A DNA stretch of 64,000 nt from contig NZ_JACMYD010000004.1 in assembly GCF_014267345.1 (NCBI RefSeq), forward strand, positions 1 to 64,000. The letters are read 5' to 3'. Below are positions 53,233-61,952 of the stretch, piece by piece (position 1 is the first letter of the stretch; each line of letters opens with the position of its first letter). Origin of the DNA: Corynebacterium sp. zg-331 (GTDB taxonomy: Bacteria; Actinomycetota; Actinomycetes; Mycobacteriales; Mycobacteriaceae). Position numbers and translations under genes: made by a program. Under the pieces are notes generated by a model, which was not told the DNA's origin, ran no database searches, and saw nothing but the letters and a program-made list of their open reading frames with translations.

Positions 53233-54008
53233 GTGCTCGGCTCGACGAGGTGAGCGTGGTGATTCCCGCGCTTAACGAAGAAGCCACGGTGGCCAGCGTG
53301 GTACGCGCGGCTCTGGCCGACGCCCCCCGAGAAGTGCTGGTGATCGACGCCGACTCCCGGGACGCCACCGCTTGCCGCGCAGCCGAAGCCGGGGCCAGGG
53401 TGATCAATTGGCGCGAGGTTCTTCCCGAGGTGCCTCCGGCGCCGGGTAAGGGGGAGTCGCTGTGGCGCGGAGTGGCCGCCGCCACCGGTGAGATCGTGGT
53501 CTTTCTTGATGCCGACCTCACCGCCGCCGAACCGGGCATGGTGCGCGCGCTGAGTCTCCCCTTTGCCGATCCCGATGTGCAGATGGTCAAGGCTCATTAC
53601 GCCCGGGCGCTCCACGGGAGGGTGGGCTCCGGCGGTCGGGTTACCGAGCTGACGGCCAAGCCGCTCCTGGCGGCATTGTTCCCCGATCTGCGCGCCATGA
53701 AGCAGCCCCTCGGCGGGGAGTATGCCCTGCGCCGTCGTACCGCTCGGAACCTGCCCTTCGTGGGCGGGTACGGCGTGGAGGCGGGACTGCTCATCGACGT
53801 CGCCCGCCACCACGGCGCAGCCGCTATCGCCCAGGTGGACTTGGGGGTACGCCACCACCGGAATCGCCCGTTGGCGGAGCTGGGGCCGATGGCGCACGTG
53901 GTGACCGCCACGATCCTGGAGCGTGCCGGGGTGGGGGAGGCGCGGGTGGACCAACGGCCGCCGCTTTCTACGCTGCCGAGTGCGACCGTGAGGAGTCTGG
54001 AAGCATGA
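53229..54008 (+). CDS. gpgS: Glucosyl-3-phosphoglycerate synthase
   Basis: A 259-residue GT-A glycosyltransferase (GT81). VSVVIPALNEEATVASVV opens the nucleotide-sugar fold, the DxD-type metal site is in VVFLDADLT, and PLGGEYALRRRTARNLPFVG is family-specific. It makes glucosyl-3-phosphoglycerate, precursor of methylglucose lipopolysaccharides or glucosylglycerate in actinobacteria. Shorter than the mycobacterial enzyme (about 320). The folP2-gpgS pair and DUF3117 follow the mycobacterial order. Confidence 0.85.
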   Translation: MSARLDEVSVVIPALNEEATVASVVRAALADAPREVLVIDADSRDATACRAAEAGARVINWREVLPEVPPAPGKGESLWRGVAAATGEIVVFLDADLTAAEPGMVRALSLPFADPDVQMVKAHYARALHGRVGSGGRVTELTAKPLLAALFPDLRAMKQPLGGEYALRRRTARNLPFVGGYGVEAGLLIDVARHHGAAAIAQVDLGVRHHRNRPLAELGPMAHVVTATILERAGVGEARVDQRPPLSTLPSATVRSLEA

Positions 54009-54307
54009 TGTTTCTCATGTGGATGCTCTTGATCGTGGTGCTGTGTGCGCTCACCGTGGTCAGTACGTGGGCATGGGGGCGAATCTTCGGGCGCGGCGAG
54101 GTAGAGGCCCCGGTGGTGAACACCTCGTCGGTGCGCGAGCACAATCGGGCGGCCCTGAGCCGTGGCGAGCTCGATGACGTGCGCTTTGACCTGGTTATTC
54201 GCGGTTATCGCCCGGATCAGGTGGACGAGGTCATCGAGACCCTATGGCAGCGCATCGAGGCATTAGAGGAGCGGGAGGCCCAGCGCGAGCAGGGTAAGAG
54301 CGACTAG
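54005..54307 (+). CDS. DivIVA-domain small membrane protein
   Basis: A 100-residue protein: one N-terminal TM segment (FLMWMLLIVVLCALTVVSTW), then a DivIVA-like module DDVRFDLVIRGYRPDQVDEV and an acidic coiled-coil tail. Similar small proteins sit downstream of gpgS in actinobacteria; a membrane-anchored cell-pole or envelope role is possible but unproven. ATG overlaps gpgS by 4 nt. Confidence 0.78.
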   Translation: MMFLMWMLLIVVLCALTVVSTWAWGRIFGRGEVEAPVVNTSSVREHNRAALSRGELDDVRFDLVIRGYRPDQVDEVIETLWQRIEALEEREAQREQGKSD

Positions 54308-54351
54308 GCTTAGTGGGGTACCTGAAGGAAGACGCAAGGAGCCTTGGTGAA

Positions 54352-54528
54352 ATGGCAGCGATGAAGCCGCGTACCGGCGGCGGTCCGATGGAAGCCGTGG
54401 TGGAAAACCGCAAGATCGTGATGCGCATCCCCTCCGACGGGGGCGGCAGGCTCGTCGTGGAGATGTCCTCCGAGGAGGCAGCGGAGCTGGGGGAGCTGCT
54501 TAGCCAGGCCGCTGATTCCGGCCAGTAA
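54352..54528 (+). CDS. DUF3117 small conserved protein
   Basis: A 58-residue protein: MAAMKPRTGGGPMEAVVENR, then KIVMRIPSDGGGRLVVEMSS and a short helix. Highly conserved across actinobacteria, function unknown. AAGGAG is 10 nt before ATG 54352; an in-frame start 13 codons earlier (54313) is less likely because conservation begins at MAAMKPRTG. Confidence 0.88.
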   Translation: MAAMKPRTGGGPMEAVVENRKIVMRIPSDGGGRLVVEMSSEEAAELGELLSQAADSGQ

Positions 54529-54589
54529 CCTCACCCTCTATCCTGTGGGAAGAGTCACCCACGATCCTCGGACAGGAGTAGTCATCCCT

Positions 54590-55462
54590 ATGCTGCACGA
54601 CGTCGTTGATGTCTTGGCCGACCCCATCGATGGAACCCCGCTGCGCGGGGATGAGGACTTTCGATGCCTCATATCCGAGTCCGGCCATAGCTATGACATC
54701 GCGCGCCAGGGCTACGTCACCCTTGCCGGGGGCGGTGGTCTGCGCCATTCCGGCGACGATATGGAGATGGTCCGCAACCGCGAGACTTTCCTTGGTGGGG
54801 GCCACTTTGCCCCCTTTGTGGAGGCCGTGACCCACGCCGTGGATGATGCCCTCGACGCCGCCCAGGTGCCCGACGCCGCCGAGCCGGTGATCTGCGAGGT
54901 AGGAGCGGGTACCGGCTATTATCTCGCGCATACCCTCGACACCGTGGTGGGGGCACGAGGGGTGGGGTTAGACGTTTCCGTTCCTGCGGCTAAGCACCTG
55001 GCCAAGTGCCACCCGAGGGTGGGCGCGGTGGTGGCCGATGCGTGGTCGCGCCTGCCGCTTCGCGATGCGTCGGTGGACGTGATCACTGTGATTTTCGCCC
55101 CGCGCAACGCGGAGGAGTTCGCGCGCGTGCTCACCGAGCGCGGTGAGGTGGTGGTGCTGACCGCCGATACCGGGCACCTCGCGGAGCTGCGGGAACCCCT
55201 GGGGATCATCGACGTGGAAAAGGGGAAGGTCGATCGCCTCATCGAGCAGGCGGCGGGGCACCTCACTCCGGTGGATAGCCCCCGCACCATCGAGTTCCCC
55301 ATGACGCTGGATCAGGATTCCATTGCTGCGCAGATTGGCATGAGTCCCTCGGCGCGTCACATAGCACCGGGGGAGTTACAGCGCCGAATCTCGGCCCTAC
55401 CCCCCACGATGACGGTGACGGCCCGCGCCACCATCACACGCCTGGGCCGGGCATCGTCCTAA
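54590..55462 (+). CDS. RlmA-like rRNA guanine-N1 methyltransferase family protein
   Basis: A 290-residue SAM-dependent methyltransferase. SGHSYDIARQGYVTLAGGGG is the family-specific N-terminus and VICEVGAGTGYYLAHTLD is the SAM-binding motif I. The zinc-ribbon cysteines of RlmA (CPxC...CxxGH) are largely missing: only one Cys remains, and the segment reads DPIDGTPLRGDEDFRC. That pattern seems usual in corynebacteria as I recall them, but I could not check it. It probably modifies 23S rRNA, with loss of zinc as a lineage trait. Confidence 0.78.
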   Translation: MLHDVVDVLADPIDGTPLRGDEDFRCLISESGHSYDIARQGYVTLAGGGGLRHSGDDMEMVRNRETFLGGGHFAPFVEAVTHAVDDALDAAQVPDAAEPVICEVGAGTGYYLAHTLDTVVGARGVGLDVSVPAAKHLAKCHPRVGAVVADAWSRLPLRDASVDVITVIFAPRNAEEFARVLTERGEVVVLTADTGHLAELREPLGIIDVEKGKVDRLIEQAAGHLTPVDSPRTIEFPMTLDQDSIAAQIGMSPSARHIAPGELQRRISALPPTMTVTARATITRLGRASS

Positions 55463-55475
55463 AGACGGGGGACGC

Positions 55476-56972
55476 CTAGAACTGTGCGTCTAGCTCATCC
55501 TCGGCCCAGTCGGGCAGCTGGGAGGAATCCAGGGATCCCGCGGAGCGGCGGAAGCTACGCTCCACCCGGGCGGTTCCCGACTCGGCCACGAGGATCTCCG
55601 AGCAGCCGCCGTCAATGTAGACGCGGCTGGCCATGGAGACCGCCCCGCCGTCAGCAAAGACCTCCACGGTGGAGCCGTCCACGATGATGGTCAGGGAATC
55701 GGAATCGCCCTCGGCGAGATCCGCGACAGCCGGCGCGTCCCCTGCGTGGTGCGGATTCATGGAGCGATCCAGCATCAGGGTGGAACCGCGGTGGGCAATG
55801 CGGGCGGCTACGTTTCCGGTGGCATCGAGGATCTCCACGCCGATCTCCGCCCCCTCGGGCACCTCGCACAGTCCCGTCCAAGATTGGGCGCGCTGGGTGT
55901 GGGTGATCTGTTCTACGAGTCCCGCCGCGGGTGTCTGAAATAGGATCCCGCCTTGGAGGGTAGCCACGCGCGGGATGGACATGGCGTTGGCCCAGCCCTC
56001 GGCGGTGAGGCTGCGGTGTGTTGTGGCGTCGTCGAGGCGGCCCACGCCGTTGAGGTGGCCGACGAGGGCGGCGCGATCGAAGCGGGCGTCCTCGGAGATC
56101 GTGCCGGGGGTAAAGGCGGTGTTGCGCGGGCGGGTGAAATCGTGGCCGTAGTCGATGCGGCGGAAGGGGCTGCTCACGGTGAAGACGGCCTGGTGCAGGT
56201 GGCCCACGAGGTATCCGGAGACATCGACGCCCTGGCTTTCAAGGGTCACCAGCAGAACGTCGCGGATCTGGCCGTCCACCTCGTCGCGCAGCCGCAGGAT
56301 GCGCGGGGAGACGATGCGGGCCTGGGGATCGATGCCGGTGTCGCCGGAAAAACGCAGTGCCCCCTGAAGCGCCCATTGCTCTCCGTCCTCGGAATGAAGC
56401 ATCGCCAGGGCGGGGCGATCCATCGTCCCGGTGACCGCCAGCATGAGCCATCCCGCGTGTCCCTCGTCGCGGTCGTCGTCGGTAACCCAATCCGGCACCA
56501 CGCAGGGGGAGCGGAAATTGGTCATGCCGGCCTCGGCACCCGCGTCGTCGCCCACCACGCGGCCCAGCCGTCGCACGTGGGAGTCCACGGCCAGGGGGTC
56601 GTCGGAGAGATCGGTGGTGGTGGCGGGCAGGTGATCGATGCGCGCTAAGTGGATCTCCGTGCGTTGCTGGGACTCGTCCTGCTGGGCCACCGAGGTGAAG
56701 TACAGGTTCACCCCACCGTCGAGGGCGGCGATGGAGCCGGCGCGCACCTTGGTCTCGCTCTCGGCGGGGGCCAGCACGTCGTCGCATTCTTCCCATTCGT
56801 AGGGGGTGTTCTCGGAGAACTGGTGCCCCCATCGGGAGGGAGCGTGGGGGTGGGGACGGTATTGGTGAAAGGCGTGCCAGGTATTGCCGTCGAGGAGGAT
56901 GGCGGCGGGGGCTTCGAGGATGCCGGCCTCGGCGGTGAGATGGAGTTCGGGGCGGTAGTGCTCGATGCTCAT
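55476..56972 (-). CDS. GH32-fold protein lacking canonical catalytic residues
   Basis: A 498-residue protein with the GH32 (sucrase/fructosidase) build: a five-bladed propeller (HLTAEAGILEAPAAILLDGN, RWGHQFSENTPYEWEE, VRAGSIAALDGG, DYGHDFTRPRNT) and a C-terminal beta-sandwich (SLTIIVDGSTVEVFADGG). However the nucleophile motif NDPNG is replaced by LEAPAA (residues 19-24), the RDP motif by RSP (154-156), and the EC motif by VS near 221-222. Hydrolysis by the classic mechanism is therefore unlikely. Downstream of budA on the same strand. Confidence 0.8.
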   Translation of the reverse strand: MSIEHYRPELHLTAEAGILEAPAAILLDGNTWHAFHQYRPHPHAPSRWGHQFSENTPYEWEECDDVLAPAESETKVRAGSIAALDGGVNLYFTSVAQQDESQQRTEIHLARIDHLPATTTDLSDDPLAVDSHVRRLGRVVGDDAGAEAGMTNFRSPCVVPDWVTDDDRDEGHAGWLMLAVTGTMDRPALAMLHSEDGEQWALQGALRFSGDTGIDPQARIVSPRILRLRDEVDGQIRDVLLVTLESQGVDVSGYLVGHLHQAVFTVSSPFRRIDYGHDFTRPRNTAFTPGTISEDARFDRAALVGHLNGVGRLDDATTHRSLTAEGWANAMSIPRVATLQGGILFQTPAAGLVEQITHTQRAQSWTGLCEVPEGAEIGVEILDATGNVAARIAHRGSTLMLDRSMNPHHAGDAPAVADLAEGDSDSLTIIVDGSTVEVFADGGAVSMASRVYIDGGCSEILVAESGTARVERSFRRSAGSLDSSQLPDWAEDELDAQF

Positions 56973-57010
56973 GGTAAAGAGCGCCTTTCGTTGATCGGGT
57001 GGTAATCCGG

Positions 57011-57751
57011 TTATTTCTTGATCTCGGTGGTGTGAATCTGCTGGTCTAGATCGTCCGGGGCGAGGGCGGCCTGGGAGAAGTCGGTGGTCAGCGGGAGTCG
57101 CAGAGCAAGATCCGTGCCGGAGCATAGCTCCACTTCTCCGGAGGCCAGGGTGAAATCCAAAACATGCCCGCCGCTGCCGCGCTGAGCATCGATGAAATGC
57201 ACGTGGCAGCCGGGCACTCCGATGCCTTTTTCATACACCGGGGTGCGAAAACCGCCGATGACCCCCTCGACGTTGCGGAAACACAGTTCGGAGTCGTCAC
57301 CGGTGGCCTCGACCATGGGTCGGTACGGCTTAGACTGCCTGGTTACGGTGCGCACCGTGACCTCGTTGAAGACCCCGCTAATGCGTACTGCGTACATATA
57401 ATTCTCACTGGGCTGCAGCTCATCGATGAAACCGGCGAGTTCCGAGCGGCATAAACCCGGCGGTGGGGTGGCGGTGATGTGGGGAACAAAATTGGTCATG
57501 ACGGTAAAGGGTGATCGCTGATCGAGGTCGGCTCGCCGCGCGCTGCCGTCGCCGCGCACCTGGTAGCACACCCCGTCGAGCACGATCATCTCCCCGTCGA
57601 GGGCATCGAAAGTGCCGATACCAAAGTTGCCGTGGCCGAGTAGTTCGCCCACGGTCATTTCGCCGTCGTAAATGCCGTCCAGAAGGGCCGTCATGAGCGA
57701 GTTGTGGAAAATCGTATGCCGCTGCGTGGGGAAGTGTCTTTCCGTTCCCAT
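57011..57751 (-). CDS. budA: Alpha-acetolactate decarboxylase
   Basis: A 246-residue enzyme converting alpha-acetolactate to acetoin. Metal-binding histidines appear in PVYEKGIGVPGCHVHFIDAQ and GGHVLDF, with the family N-terminus NSLMTALLDGIYDGEMTVGE. Links to acetoin/2,3-butanediol overflow or to branched-chain amino acid regulation. The GH32-like gene starts 38 bp after its stop, on the same strand. Its ATG at 57751 lies 55 bp from the O-methyltransferase end. Confidence 0.9.
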   Translation of the reverse strand: MGTERHFPTQRHTIFHNSLMTALLDGIYDGEMTVGELLGHGNFGIGTFDALDGEMIVLDGVCYQVRGDGSARRADLDQRSPFTVMTNFVPHITATPPPGLCRSELAGFIDELQPSENYMYAVRISGVFNEVTVRTVTRQSKPYRPMVEATGDDSELCFRNVEGVIGGFRTPVYEKGIGVPGCHVHFIDAQRGSGGHVLDFTLASGEVELCSGTDLALRLPLTTDFSQAALAPDDLDQQIHTTEIKK

Positions 57752-57806
57752 GTCGCCCGAGGATAGTCACGCCGGAGGATTCCTGCACGAGCCCGGGCGA
57801 GGAATG

Positions 57807-58484
57807 CTAAGAAAGTCGCGTCACGAGTGTCATCCCGGCGCCGAAGGGCAGGTGGGCGACCAGGGCGCGATCGCCCAGGGAATCCAGGTGTGCCTGGGCG
57901 GCACGGGCGGCGACGGTGGCTTGATCCTTGCGGGAAGCATCGCCCACCGTGGCATCGAGCAACGCGTCCGCGAGCACGAGCGTGCCGCCGGGCACGAGCA
58001 GAGGCCAGGCAGCGTCGATCACCGCGCGCAGATCCACCGGATCGACCTCGGCATAGACGAGCTGATAGCTCGTCGGGGCCATGCGGGAGAGCACATCCAG
58101 GGGGCGCGAGGGCAGGAATCTGCCGCGCGCGGGGGCGAAGCCGGCCGCCCGAAAGGCCTCCTTGGCCTGGCGCTGGTGCTCGGCCTCGGGGTCGATGCAG
58201 GTGACCGTGCCCTGGTGGGGCATACCGCGCAGCAAGTAGAGGCCCACCACGGCCAGGGCCGGGGTCAGCGCGATGGCCCCCGTCGATTTCTCCGTGTTTC
58301 CGGAGGCCGTCAGCGTGCTCAACACCATCCCTGTGAGGTGGTCCGGAGCGTGCAACCCGTATTCCTCGGCGTCGCGGCGCGCGGCGGCGATGACCTCATC
58401 AATGCCCGCTTCCTGGCCCTCGTTGCGGGCGGTGGGGAGCGCGTTGATGAAATCTCGGAGGGAATCGAAGGCTGTTTCAGTCAC
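57807..58484 (-). CDS. O-methyltransferase (class I SAM-dependent)
   Basis: A 225-residue family 3 O-methyltransferase-like enzyme. [20 protein letters not shown] then [20 protein letters not shown] is the SAM-binding region (motifs I and II); [20 protein letters not shown] and [20 protein letters not shown] carry the metal-linked aspartates. The GTG start at 58484 has a TAGACT box 7 nt before it. Divergent from sigE, the same order as in C. glutamicum. Confidence 0.85.
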   Translation of the reverse strand: MTETAFDSLRDFINALPTARNEGQEAGIDEVIAAARRDAEEYGLHAPDHLTGMVLSTLTASGNTEKSTGAIALTPALAVVGLYLLRGMPHQGTVTCIDPEAEHQRQAKEAFRAAGFAPARGRFLPSRPLDVLSRMAPTSYQLVYAEVDPVDLRAVIDAAWPLLVPGGTLVLADALLDATVGDASRKDQATVAARAAQAHLDSLGDRALVAHLPFGAGMTLVTRLS

Positions 58485-58596
58485 GCGCTTTAGTCTATGC
58501 CGCAGAATCGGGGCATGGGGAAGGGCACGCGGACGTGGGCTATGCTTCACAGCGATCTCTACGGCGGCTCTATGGCCTTTAGGAGATCGACTTGGC

Positions 58597-59253
58597 ATGA
58601 TAGAGCACATGATGATGCCGCAACGCGATGATGACGCCATAATCGCCGTCGAGGCCACGGGGGAGACGGAAGCGCTGACGGGCACCGCCGCGTTCGACGC
58701 GGGAACGGGCGACATGCCCTCCTGGAGCCAGCTGGTGGCCGAACACGCGGATAGCGTCTATCGCCTGGCCTATCGCCTCAGCGGCGATCGGCACGATGCC
58801 GAGGACCTTACTCAAGAGACCTTTATGCGCGTGTTCCGCTCCCTGAAGAACTATCAGCCGGGAACCTTCCGGGGTTGGCTGCATCGGATCACCACTAATC
58901 TCTTCCTCGACATGGTGCGCCACCGCAATAAGATCCGCATGGAGGCCCTGCCGGAGGACTACGAGCGAGTGCCGGGCACCGACATGACCCCCGAGCAGGC
59001 TTATCACGTCAATCACCTCAACCCGGTGCTTCAGGAGGCCCTGGATCGATTGGTCCCGGACTTCCGCGTGGCCGTGGTGCTATGCGATGTGGTGGGCATG
59101 ACCTACGAGGAGATCGCCGACACCCTGGGAGTCAAGATGGGTACGGTGCGTTCTCGGATTCATCGGGGGCGTTCCCAGCTGCGCGCAAGCTTGGAGACTG
59201 CGGCAAAGGGCAGCGAGGATGCGCGGTTGCTGCTGCCAGCAGCGCAGCGCTAG
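58597..59253 (+). CDS. sigE: ECF RNA polymerase sigma factor SigE
   Basis: A 218-residue extracytoplasmic-function sigma factor. Region 2 is [20 protein letters not shown] then [20 protein letters not shown]; region 4 is [20 protein letters not shown] and [14 protein letters not shown]. Polar N-terminal extension of about 40 residues. It is followed 29 bp later by its zinc anti-sigma factor gene, as in C. glutamicum sigE-cseE, where SigE governs envelope and heat stress responses. AGGAG lies about 12 nt before ATG 58597. Confidence 0.93.
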   Translation: MIEHMMMPQRDDDAIIAVEATGETEALTGTAAFDAGTGDMPSWSQLVAEHADSVYRLAYRLSGDRHDAEDLTQETFMRVFRSLKNYQPGTFRGWLHRITTNLFLDMVRHRNKIRMEALPEDYERVPGTDMTPEQAYHVNHLNPVLQEALDRLVPDFRVAVVLCDVVGMTYEEIADTLGVKMGTVRSRIHRGRSQLRASLETAAKGSEDARLLLPAAQR

Positions 59254-59282
59254 GTGAGCGTTGAGGGGTAGCGTTGGGCACC

Positions 59283-59693
59283 ATGAGCTTTGATACGCAC
59301 GAGCGGGAGCAGCGCGGGGGACGGCCGCATGGGAGGCGTCCCCGGGTGTTTGCCTCGGTGGATCATCTCAATCCGGAGGTGGTTGCGGCCTTTGTCGACG
59401 GTGAGCTGGGTGCCACCGCCTTGCATCGCGCCCGTGTTCACCTCGTGCAGTGCGGCGAATGCCGTAGTGAGGTGCATCGACAGCGCCTCGCCGCCGAGGC
59501 CCTCCACGAGGCCAACTGGACCCCGGATGTTCGCCCGCCCAGTGAGCTGCTGGGGCGGCTGCACGATATCGCCAAGGGGGCCTGCGCCCCGGGCCCCGGT
59601 GCGGAGGCGGTGCCGACGCCGCGGCCGGAGACGATGCTGGATAAGCTGGAGGTATTCGTACGTACCATGCGCAAAAATACTGGTCCGCGCTGA
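59283..59693 (+). CDS. cseE: Anti-sigma factor (ZAS type, CseE/RseA)
   Basis: A 136-residue cytoplasmic anti-sigma factor. The zinc-binding ZAS motif H-x3-C-x2-C is at His53, Cys57, Cys60 (RVHLVQCGECRSEVHRQRLA), and VVAAFVDGELGA precedes it. It should hold SigE inactive until envelope or oxidative stress. TAGCGT lies 8 nt before ATG 59283, so it may also have its own leaderless promoter. tatB starts 15 bp later. Confidence 0.88.
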   Translation: MSFDTHEREQRGGRPHGRRPRVFASVDHLNPEVVAAFVDGELGATALHRARVHLVQCGECRSEVHRQRLAAEALHEANWTPDVRPPSELLGRLHDIAKGACAPGPGAEAVPTPRPETMLDKLEVFVRTMRKNTGPR

Positions 59694-59707
59694 AGCGGAA
59701 GGGTTGA

Positions 59708-60175
59708 GTGTTGCTATCAAGTATTGGTTGGTCCGAGGTCTTTACCGTCTTGATCCTGGGGCTCATCGTGATCGGCCCGGAGCGGCTGCCGAGACTCGTC
59801 CAGGATGTGCGCGCCGCGATCTATGCGGCACGCAAGGCTATTCATAATGCCAAGGAGGAACTCAACGGGGATCTTGGCGAGGAATTCGAGGAGCTGCGCA
59901 AACCCCTTTCCGAGGTGGCCAAGTGGCAGCGCATGGGGCCGCGGGCGGCCCTAACTAAGGCCCTCTTCGACGGGGACGAGGAGTTCATGGATTCCTTCGA
60001 TCCCAAAAAGATCATGGCTCAGGACACTGTCGGGCAGGCGCATCGGCGCAAGCACGCCTCCCCATCCGGTTCGGCCGCAACAACACCGACGCCGTCCCCA
60101 CGGGAGCGGTCCGCCGTTGCGCCTCGCCCTCCGGCCCCCGGCGCCGGGGAGTTTCATTGGGCCGATATCATGTGA
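59708..60175 (+). CDS. tatB: Sec-independent protein translocase subunit TatB
   Basis: A 155-residue protein with one N-terminal TM helix ([20 protein letters not shown]), the PERLP hinge, an amphipathic helix ([20 protein letters not shown]), and a polar, proline-rich tail ending in GEFHWADIM. Part of the twin-arginine translocase for folded proteins. GTG 59708 is the start. It converges with mrp, only 10 bp apart. Confidence 0.9.
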   Translation: MLLSSIGWSEVFTVLILGLIVIGPERLPRLVQDVRAAIYAARKAIHNAKEELNGDLGEEFEELRKPLSEVAKWQRMGPRAALTKALFDGDEEFMDSFDPKKIMAQDTVGQAHRRKHASPSGSAATTPTPSPRERSAVAPRPPAPGAGEFHWADIM

Positions 60176-60185
60176 GGCCAGCGAG

Positions 60186-61322
60186 TCACGGGGTGCGCGT
60201 CACTCCCAGCCCCAGGGGCCGCCCGGCCAGGGAGTGGCGGCGTACCGCGAGTTTCTCCGCCAGCTGCGCGCAGGCCCGTCCCGAAGGCGAATCCGGCTCG
60301 CTCAGCACTACCGGCGTGCCGGTATCCCCGTGCACGCGCAGGGCCGGGTCGAGGGGGATCTGACCGAGCAACGGCACCGTGGCCCCGGTGAGGGTGCTCA
60401 ACCTGGTGGCTACCTTCTGCCCGCCGCCGGAGCCAAAAACCTCCATCGCGGTGCCGTCGGGCAGCACCATCGCGGACATGTTCTCGATCACTCCGGCCAC
60501 CCGCTGCCGGGTCTGCTGACTGATCGACCCCGCCCGTTCCGCCACCTCCGAGGCCGCGGCCTGCGGGGTGGTCACGATGAGCAGTTCCGCGTTGGGCACC
60601 AGCTGCGCCACGGAAATGGCCACGTCGCCCGTGCCAGGGGGAAGATCGAGCAACAGTACGTCGAGATCGCCCCAGAACACATCGCTAAGGAACTGCTGGA
60701 TGGCTCGGTGCAGCATGGGGCCGCGCCACACCACCGGGGCGTTGCCCTCCACGAACTGGCCGATGGAAATGAATTTTACCCCGTGGGCGATGGGCGGCAG
60801 GATCATGTCCTCTTCCATCACCGTGGGGGCCTGATCCGATCCCATCAGGTGCGGCACTGAGTGACCGTAAATATCGGCGTCCACGATGCCCACGCGCAGC
60901 CCCCGGGCGGCCAGGCCGGCGGCGAGATTGACCGTGACGGAGGACTTGCCCACCCCTCCCTTACCGGAGGCCACCGCAAAGACCCGCGTGGTGGATTCCG
61001 GCTGAGCAAAGGGGATCACGGGTTCGCTTCCCGCCCCACGCAGGGAGGTGCGCAGTTGGCGGCGTTGTTCGTCGCTCATCACGTCCGTGGTGACCACCAC
61101 GGATTCCACACCCGGCAGCTCGGCCACTGCCGCGCGGGTATTGGTTTGCAGGGTATCGCGCATGGGGCACCCGGCGATGGTGAGGTAGATTTCCACGGTT
61201 ACCTCGGCGCCGTCGATGGCGATGGATTTGACCATGCCAAGCTCGGTAATCGGCTTGCCTAGCTCCGGATCCTCCACCCGGGAGAGGGCCTTGCGTACAT
61301 CGGATTCGCTCGCGGTAGACAT
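60186..61322 (-). CDS. mrp: Mrp/NBP35-family iron-sulfur cluster carrier ATPase
   Basis: A 378-residue protein with an N-terminal MIP18 (DUF59) domain (residues about 5-75) and a P-loop ATPase with GKGGVGKSSVTVNLAAGLAA, VDADIYGHSVPHLMG and LDLPPGTGDVAISVAQL. It carries [Fe-S] clusters to target proteins. ATG 61322 lies 8 nt after a TAAGGT box. The GTG three bases earlier is a weaker choice. The usual C-terminal CxxC is not evident in the visible sequence, as in many actinobacterial Mrp. Confidence 0.9.
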   Translation of the reverse strand: MSTASESDVRKALSRVEDPELGKPITELGMVKSIAIDGAEVTVEIYLTIAGCPMRDTLQTNTRAAVAELPGVESVVVTTDVMSDEQRRQLRTSLRGAGSEPVIPFAQPESTTRVFAVASGKGGVGKSSVTVNLAAGLAARGLRVGIVDADIYGHSVPHLMGSDQAPTVMEEDMILPPIAHGVKFISIGQFVEGNAPVVWRGPMLHRAIQQFLSDVFWGDLDVLLLDLPPGTGDVAISVAQLVPNAELLIVTTPQAAASEVAERAGSISQQTRQRVAGVIENMSAMVLPDGTAMEVFGSGGGQKVATRLSTLTGATVPLLGQIPLDPALRVHGDTGTPVVLSEPDSPSGRACAQLAEKLAVRRHSLAGRPLGLGVTRTP

Positions 61323-61343
61323 CACGTATCACCTTACTCCCCG

Positions 61344-61913
61344 CTAGGGGCGGGACTCCTCGCTGAGATCGCCTTGGGTCGGTTCGCGCAGATCGGCGGG
61401 GGAGTCCATTGCCTGGGCCGCGGCGTCGTCCAGCTTGGCCTCGATGCGTTCTAACAGGGTATGCACGTCTTCGAGCTCGTGGCGCAGGTAATCGCGCGAG
61501 ACCATATCGCCCACGGCCAGGCGCACACCGGCGAGTTCCCGGGCCAGGAACTCGGTATCGGCCTTGGTCTGCTCTGCCCGGCGGCGGTCGTTATTGAGCG
61601 TGATCTTATCGCGATCCTCCTGGCGGTTTTGCGCCAAAAGAATAAGCGGTGCGGCGTAGGCGGCCTGGGTGGAAAAAGCTAGGTTCAAAAGGATGAAGGG
61701 ATAGGCGTCCCAATTCCACCAAAATCCGCCGATATTGAGAGCGATCCAGACGACCACGATCACGGTCTGCCACATGAGGTATTTACCCGTGCCGAAAAAG
61801 CGAGCGACTTTTTCCGCCATCGCCCCCACGGCGTCGTCGTTGATATTAATGAGTTTGCGCTTCGACGGCGCCATCGGGGTATCGAGGACATGAATGCGCT
61901 CGCGCTCGGCCAT
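61344..61913 (-). CDS. DUF1003 membrane protein
   Basis: A 189-residue protein with two TM helices (YLMWQTVIVVVWIALNIGG and FILLNLAFSTQAAYAAPLIL) and the family stretch QEDRDKITLNNDRRRAEQTK, followed by a long cytoplasmic coiled tail. Function unknown. AAGGAGAGACGCATC precedes the ATG. It lies between mrp and the CBS/MgtE-N gene in the order also seen in mycobacteria. Confidence 0.88.
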   Translation of the reverse strand: MAERERIHVLDTPMAPSKRKLININDDAVGAMAEKVARFFGTGKYLMWQTVIVVVWIALNIGGFWWNWDAYPFILLNLAFSTQAAYAAPLILLAQNRQEDRDKITLNNDRRRAEQTKADTEFLARELAGVRLAVGDMVSRDYLRHELEDVHTLLERIEAKLDDAAAQAMDSPADLREPTQGDLSEESRP

Positions 61914-61952
61914 GATGCGTCTCTCCTTGGGGCGTTGGGCGGTGAGGTGGAT

